Source of the DNA: Fistularia commersonii
Taxonomy: Eukaryota; Chordata; Actinopteri; Syngnathiformes; Fistulariidae
Direction: 5' to 3'
DNA length: 64,000 bases
NCBI GenBank assembly: GCA_037954325.1
Contig: JBBMNZ010000013.1
Coordinates: 10,040,501-10,104,500 of the forward strand
The notes below the pieces were generated by a model, which saw only the letters and a list, made by a program, of their open reading frames with translations, had not been told where the DNA came from and ran no database searches. A program made the translations under genes and the position numbers. Positions 59,401 to 64,000 of this stretch are shown one piece after another; position 1 is the first letter of the stretch; each line of letters starts with the position of its first letter.

Positions 59401-61502
59401 CCACAGTCTAAAGTTTGGAGACAGTGTGCAGTGGGATTGCTCATTAAGTACATAGATCAGAACAATATCCTTTAGCAAACATGAACATTTCCCTTTGAGT
59501 ACTTCCGTACTTTGACTGGAAAGTGGGATATGTTTCTTTAATGAATTTGTTTCTTGTTATTTGTCTCATTAATGTGCACTTCTGTAATTGAAGCTTACAA
59601 TGAGTTCTCCACTTTGCAGTTGCTGTATTTTTTCTCCTCTAAACAGCATATTGGCATTTAGTGAGGGACTCTCCTTATTACTGACTTTTGTTAGTGATTT
59701 GATAACTAAAGAATGCTGTGTTTGCCTCACTTGTTTCTCCTTTACTCATGAATAAGTTGAAACAGAGAGAGGGGTTGAAAAATAACCTGTAAATTTCAGC
59801 AAAATGCAGGAGAATTTATACCTAAAAAAGGAGGGTGTTGATTTTTTTTTTTGTGTTTACTTGGGGAATAGTGGTTTGATTAGCTTGAGGGGAGGAAAAA
59901 CGTTTGAAGTTTGTCTAAACAAATTTAAAAATGCGTGCTGTCAAATAGCCAATTTGATCATACAAAAGACTTAATGTCTGAACATATGCTGCTCTAATGA
60001 AAAAGTATTACATTATGAATAAATATGAGAAAAGTGTATCAACAATAAGAGAATTTTTTTATATATCTAATAGATTCCTCAAATTGAAGTAAGATAAATC
60101 ACTTTACTGCTCTGCTTAAATTAGCACACGCAATGCAACTGTGCTATTGTAACAGATTCACTTTACTGCACAAAACTTCAAAATTATTTGCTTATGTCAT
60201 GAAACAGGGCATGACAAACAGAACCAATGGTTAAGATAGATACATTCAGTGTGTCTTTGACTAGCTGGCCAAATGAAAGCACTCCTTCCTGTTTGGTATC
60301 AGAGGTGATTCTGTAGGGTCACATCAATCAACAACTGACAACATGGTAATCTAACTCACTGTCAATGAGAGGCTTGTTTCTGCCTCCCTCCCCTCAAAGT
60401 CTACAGCTGGGCATTTGCTCACCGACATGGCAGTCTTTCCAGAATGTACAGCTCTATACAGATCCTCTGCACTCATTTCCTGGTATTCCCTCGTCCCTAC
60501 AGTCTCAGGCCTTTGAGAGGTCTGCCTGGAGGTCCCTCGGGAAGACCGCTTCTGCACCAAAGGGTCGAGTGGAGAAGGGTCTGGGCTACTAATGGAGCTT
60601 GGTGTCACCTTTAATGCAGCTTTACGCCTGGGTCTCTTGGGTGGCTTTGGATGAAAGAGAGACAGAAGGGCAGCTCAGCAGGAGAGTAACAATGAATTGG
60701 TGTAGACGAATGACTAACTGGTAGCTGTGAACTACACTACTTCACCACTGCTGCAATTAAAAATTCTGTCAAATATATAATATTTGGGACATCGCATCCA
60801 AAGTACAAATATATGGTAGGATGCACAGACTGATTTCTCTCTGGATTAAAGAAATTAAGCTAGACTAACTTTATTTTAAAGAAGACTGTAAAGGTATATA
60901 CCTGCTGCCTGGGCAGTGCTGTTTTTTTCCGCTTGGGTGCTTCCGGTGTGAATTCATAGTCACTACCTGAACCTGTGGTGTCATCCCAATCATCAGGGCT
61001 AAGGTAAAAGAGTACAAGAACACTGACGTTAGACAAATATATATTAAAAACAGTTCCTCACATATAACAGGGTCATTTGCGTTTCCACAATTTGGATCTA
61101 AAAAAGAAATCACTTTATCAGTTCCCAAAATAAAAATCTTTACTGCTGTCCCTTGCCGAACTGAGACTTATTTCTGTTACATTTAACAAATTAAGAGTTT
61201 TGTTTTAAATAAGGTACATGTGCAAATACAACAGCAGATCAAAAAATTTAAGTTAAGTATGGCAGTGATTATGGTTGATTTAAGTTGTTTTAAATATGTT
61301 AAACATAATTTAATGATATATCTTGAAAAATTAACAGATTAACACAGTTATCATAAATGCGCACACAAATAAGTTGTGCTTAAATGTGAATCCGATTGCT
61401 ACAAAAAAAGTGCATTCAATTTTATTAATGACAATGTAGCTTTACATTGTCAGTTTATATCTGAGCAAGTTTAACTTACCTTAACCAGTCGGGACTTGAC
61501 AT
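38412..61502 (-). CDS. stag3: Cohesin subunit STAG3 (stromal antigen 3)
   Basis: Meiosis-specific SA/STAG subunit that binds RAD21L/REC8 cohesin on chromosome axes. Exons (31): 61480-61502, 60902-60998, 60423-60644, 59311-59407, 58894-58970, 58269-58473, 57684-57835, 55948-56145, 54806-54904, 53317-53396, 52666-52773, 52247-52340, 51527-51629, 51240-51343, 50993-51085, 49875-49967, 49124-49324, 48123-48190, 47942-48029, 45188-45268, 44413-44505, 43870-44038, 43481-43614, 42961-43062, 42557-42690, 42297-42416, 41370-41545, 40605-40785, 40253-40354, 40060-40147, 38412-38462; 1210 aa (human 1225). Key blocks: SLITGLSDSQVRAFRHTSTL, the stromalin conserved domain (about 300-385) with FRGVFVHRFRD, LKYLGWTLHDK and RLELFTSRFK, then LVDSLWDVAG and a C-terminal acidic LSLIEDDIAEEEDAEIEGYE. 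Divergence from STAG1/2 and the gpc2/mcm7 neighbours support STAG3. The 3' boundary of exon 28 is ambiguous: a GC donor at 40604, or a GT donor about 90 bp upstream of it. Confidence 0.96.
38740..39750 (+). mobile_element. RTE-like LINE remnant with RT active-site box
   Basis: Degenerate plus-strand frames include LLWFADDLVICS (about 39225-39260, the FADD catalytic box), FKYQGSTQS (about 39405), VRCFGEKVREVRRRWFGHAQR (about 39485-39550) and the shared tail TTGATTCACTGTGGTAACCC at about 39700-39720. Many stops. Antisense inside the last stag3 intron. Confidence 0.75.
41190..41335 (+). mobile_element. RTE-like LINE 3' tip
   Basis: Short copy reading VVGVREEDTENRVRRKRLIR then TTGATTCGCTGTGGCGACCC (about 41286-41306) and a purine-rich end. 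In a stag3 intron, antisense. Confidence 0.75.
44090..44415. repeat. Fish dispersed repeat (GGACTGTGGGAGGAAAC-type)
   Basis: Best copy of this family in the window: GGAGCCTATCCCAGTTGTCA, GGGTACACCCTGGAG, TGGACTGTGGGAGGAAACC, GGGGAGAACATGCAAACTC. The family is very common in fish genomes; class not assigned. It abuts stag3 exon 44413-44505. Confidence 0.7.
45770..46020 (+). mobile_element. CR1/L2/Rex-like LINE 3' tail
   Basis: Non-coding tail sharing CCCT(T/C)ACTGTTCC, CATTATTATCCCTGATGTTG and the end GGAATTTTCCCTATGGGGAT with the copy at 46810-47312. Confidence 0.6.
46810..47312 (+). mobile_element. CR1/L2/Rex-like LINE, ORF end plus 3' tail
   Basis: Open for 78 codons from 46824, reading LNLDHLQSVVVGKVTDKLGA, LHDELWLMCSSFSQQFIPPS and FVPKAIRLYSSS, which I take for the C-terminus of a CR1/L2/Rex-type ORF2. 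The tail ends in AATTTCCCGTATGGTGATCA and AATAAAGTTTATCTTA. In a stag3 intron, antisense. Confidence 0.6.
47635..47800 (+). repeat. SINE-like fragment
   Basis: CGTCGAAGTGTTGTTGAGCA, AAGACACTGAACCCC and AATAAAGGATCAATTATTAT resemble the body and tail of fish tRNA SINEs. The promoter-bearing head is not evident. Confidence 0.5.
53460..54425. mobile_element. Non-autonomous DNA transposon with imperfect inverted ends, Tc1-type remnant inside
   Basis: The left end GCAATGATTTGTAAATCATATG (53477 on) and right end ATTTGCAAATCATTGCATTC (54345-54364) are imperfect inverted repeats. The right flank (TTTTAGGAATTGGGGTGA, 54401-54418) is the usual edge of a very common fish element. Inside, minus-strand 53660-53845 reads LNWPACRPDLSLIENIWHII, a Tc1-type DDE box, with CIRQKWDKHVTSL following. 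No intact frame. In a stag3 intron. Confidence 0.65.
56955..57240 (+). mobile_element. RTE-like LINE 3' end
   Basis: Plus-strand remnant beginning ACGTGTTAGATGTTTTGGAG and ending GGTTGATTCATTGTGGCGAC with a purine-rich tail, as in the other copies. Antisense in a stag3 intron. Confidence 0.75.
57395..57625. repeat. Fish dispersed repeat (GGACTGTGGGAGGAAAC-type), partial
   Basis: GAACTGTGGGAGGCGACCAG, CATGCAGACACGGGAAAAAC, ATGCAAACACCAAGCAGGGA and CAAACCAGGGTC match the copy at 44090-44415. Confidence 0.6.
58648..58684. repeat. TATG microsatellite
   Basis: Short imperfect run of TATG/TGTA units in a stag3 intron. Confidence 0.7.
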
Positions 61503-63441
61503 CCTCGACGAGGGAACGGCGTCTAGGAGAAATATTTAAATATATTTCATTTGAGATCGCTAAAATTAAGATGAAAAGAATGGACTGACTAAAAATTAGC
61601 GAACGCCAAAAAATAGCTAAACAAGCTAATGTCTTGACTTCAACATGAATTGTGCCAATGTGAGCCAAAAACAATAAAACATTTTAATTAGATTCTGAAT
61701 TAACTAAAGGATGTAACAATTATTGAATATACCTTGTAAATAAGCGTTCAGATATTTTGGGGTTTCAATATGATTGTTCGCTAAGATAATTGAGCGATGG
61801 GAGCTATGGTTACGGCAAGAACTTGAGCTTCCATTTTAGGCAATTTATTCCGCAACAAAAACGAATATCATGTGTAATATTTATGAAGCTAAAGTAATAT
61901 TACCACCTGGTCGTGTCACTTACGTTCAACGTGTTCTTTTTTTTATGACAAAATTTGATTATTTTATTCTCTTTTTGAGCAATTTTAAGGGGTTTAAGAA
62001 AGGGCCCAAACGCTACTGAACGACTGACTACTCCTATTGGCCAAAGCCTCATCGGACGAGTTGATGATTGGTCCTTCAAAGATTTTGGAGGACAGTTTCC
62101 ATTGGCCTTCACTACCAGCCAATATTAAATTTCTATTGTCCGTTGGAGGCCGTCTATAGAGTGGATTTATAGTCAGGAAAACACAATACTTGATTTTTTT
62201 AACGTTATTTTCATTAATATTGAAATAGACTGTTAGCATTGCATCCATAGGGAATCTTAAGGGTCCCCACAGTCCCGGTTTACGACCCTGAGGTTACGGT
62301 CTCAGCTGCTCCTCGCCCCACCGCTGCAGGCTCCTCACCCTTCTCCCCCTCACTAGTGCCACAGCAGGCTTCATTGTTCTGTGTTTGATAGACATGACGA
62401 GTGAAATCAACAAGAGTGAGAAACACAACTCCTGTTCAGAATCTTCAAAATAAACTATTTCCGGTTGTTTAAGTTCCGTCTTCAATTATTTTATAATGTC
62501 CTATAATGCAGAAAGTATGGTTTTAAAGAATGATGATTATGTATCCTACATATTATCAATTGTTTGCCAAACTCCTTAATCTGAGGAATAAAGTGCACAA
62601 TAAAAGAACGGTCCAAAGAACCAACATTTAACCTGCTTATAAAATTAATTCTGTTGGCCTCATTAGAGATTAAAAGTGGATTTTCCCCAATAATTCCCAC
62701 GTCACCTCCATCATATCAGTTTGATCACCGCTCACTCTGCACTGGCTTTATGTCACTTATCAAGGATTAACGCACCCATGAGCTTCAAATATATTGTAAC
62801 ATGCTTATGGAGGTATTATCATTTAGTGACGATTATTTGCCTTGCTTTATGTATACACAACACTTAGAATGATTAAACAAAACGTTGGTCAGAAGCAACC
62901 TTATCATCTAGTTAACCAATTATTTTGCCAGTTTTACATACAAAAATTGATCAGAAAAAAATCCACTCTTCTTAAAAATGTTGCTCGGACTCACTGAGGC
63001 AGTATCAGGCATACAAGAGCAGAAATGGCAAATTGAAAACAGAAAATAACAAAGTGGCACAAACAAAAACCATGTTGATGTTGTAGTTGTCCAATTTTAG
63101 GCTTTTACTTTGAAACCAACTGGTCTTTTCCGGTTAGACCCTATTCAACATATGAGAGCTTTACTATTTTCAGTGTGACTGCGATGAGAGAGAGACGGGA
63201 GTGCCCCATCCCCATTCATTTTACATTTACCGGGATGACAAGTGGACACGGTGGATGGAGAAACATGACGTAAATTAGCTTAGAAGAATTTACCCTTTGA
63301 CTTTTGGGAAGACTGTTTCAAACCAGTGTCGATTTGGGACACTGCCCCTCTTTTTTACTTTTTACTGCATCCAAAACGCACCTCTCATTCATTTATAAAT
63401 CTCCTCGCTCCAATTTTTTTTTCTTTTTTTTGTGGGTGAAA
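61503..63441. promoter_or_regulatory. Divergent region stag3 / gpc2, with a triple CCAAT cluster
   Basis: 1.9 kb between the two start codons. Inverted CCAAT boxes (ATTGG) lie at 62036-62040, 62067-62071 and 62101-62105, spaced 31 and 34 bp, with a TTTGAA (CHR) on minus at 62075-62080. Orientation and spacing suit an NF-Y promoter firing leftwards, perhaps for an upstream stag3 5'UTR exon. A small GC-rich patch lies at 62270-62360. No supported coding sequence. Confidence 0.45.
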
Positions 63442-63619
63442 ATGGATGCACGGATATCCAGCCGTTGGCGCACACTGCCGGCATTGCTCTGTGCCGTCGC
63501 TGCCCTGTCAGGGACCCGGAGCCCCGTGACCGCTGCGGGAAGGAGCTGCTCCGACACCCGGCAGGCTTACTCCGAGAAGGGGTACAGCACTAGCACCGCT
63601 CCGCTGACTCAAATCTCCG
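63442..63619 (+). CDS. gpc2: Glypican, first coding exon (probably glypican-2)
   Basis: Glypicans are GPI-anchored heparan sulfate proteoglycans of the cell surface that tune growth-factor signalling. Only exon 1 is in the window: 59 codons plus one base, then donor TCCG|GTAAGA; the gene continues past the right edge. The start is the ATG after GTGGGTGAAA. Residues 9-33 form a signal peptide (WRTLPALLCAVAALSG). The mature start RSCSDTRQAYSEKGYSTSTA and PLTQISG carries the first conserved glypican cysteine (Cys 36). The R-S-C-x-x-x-R-Q pattern fits the GPC1/2/4/6 branch. Gpc2 is chosen because it adjoins STAG3 in human. GPC1 cannot be excluded from 60 residues. Confidence 0.82.
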
Positions 63620-64000
63620 GTAAGATTCATTGCCTGGGGCAGGAATACATTACAGGATGCAGAGACTCTACCAATTTTGTTAAGGCATATGGGTTCAAGT
63701 GTATTAATGATTTAAAATGAGGGCGGATTGATGTCGCAGTGTAAGGAGCAGAAGGTAGCCTACATCAGCATGCCCCACTTTACCTCAACTAAAATAAAGA
63801 ATCCTATTAAAACCAAAAGCCACCACTGTTGAAAAATCCATCACAAAAATAGACTGGCGTCTTATGAAAGTGATACCAAGTACATGTTCCATCACTCACT
63901 TATAAGATCTGAAAGTTAAAAGAAAATGAAATAAAATGCATGGTTATTAGTTTTTGTGTTTTCCCTCAAGAGAAACAATGCAGGGTGGTTTAAAAGAAAT
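63620..64000 (+). other. gpc2: Start of gpc2 intron 1
   Basis: No exon or repeat recognised in the remaining 381 bp to the window edge. Confidence 0.6.

Noticed and set aside
62294..62485. A 63-codon minus-strand frame in a GC-rich patch between stag3 and gpc2.
   Set aside because: No recognised family, no splice context and no continuation. The GC-rich patch may be promoter sequence. Left unannotated.

Overview
The window reads as nuclear DNA of a ray-finned (teleost-like) fish. It holds intron-rich vertebrate genes in compact order, an actinodin gene (a fin-fibre family known only from fishes), a miR-19d-type microRNA, and typical fish repeats: RTE-like LINE tails, Tc1/mariner and hAT remnants, and tRNA-derived SINEs. 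No prokaryotic features, CRISPR array or phage genes were seen. The species cannot be named from the sequence.

Layout, left to right. Bod1l1 (minus strand, 3' end cut off by the left edge) occupies 1-6886. A tRNA-Leu(AAG) gene lies at 7552-7633. Aurkb (minus) spans 8524-15647, and its large intron is full of LINE, Tc1 and hAT debris. Fbxl12 (minus, 18200-19907) and cops6 (plus, 20231-24588) stand head to head over a 323-bp shared promoter. An actinodin gene (minus) has its CDS at 25589-27691 and a probable 5' non-coding exon near 28150. Mcm7 (minus) spans 29338-37281 and carries in one intron a four-member microRNA cluster (miR-106b-like, miR-93, miR-19d, miR-25). Stag3 (minus) spans 38412-61502 in 31 coding exons. 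The first coding exon of a glypican, probably gpc2 (plus), is at 63442-63619.

Exon-intron structures were read by hand from splice signals, phase continuity and recalled family sequences. Every complete model closes in frame: aurkb 330 aa, fbxl12 403 aa, cops6 316 aa, actinodin 342 aa, mcm7 727 aa, stag3 1210 aa. The cops6-mcm7-stag3-gpc2 group matches the human 7q22.1 neighbourhood as I recall it, with actinodin sitting between cops6 and mcm7.

Functionally, most of the genes serve cell division or cullin-ligase control: bod1l1 (fork protection, biorientation), aurkb (chromosome passenger kinase), fbxl12 (SCF substrate receptor), cops6 (COP9 signalosome), mcm7 (replicative helicase) and stag3 (meiotic cohesin). 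Promoter sequence agrees with this: perfect E2F sites lie before mcm7, CCAAT boxes plus a CHR-like motif before aurkb, and NRF1 and YY1 motifs at the cops6 start.
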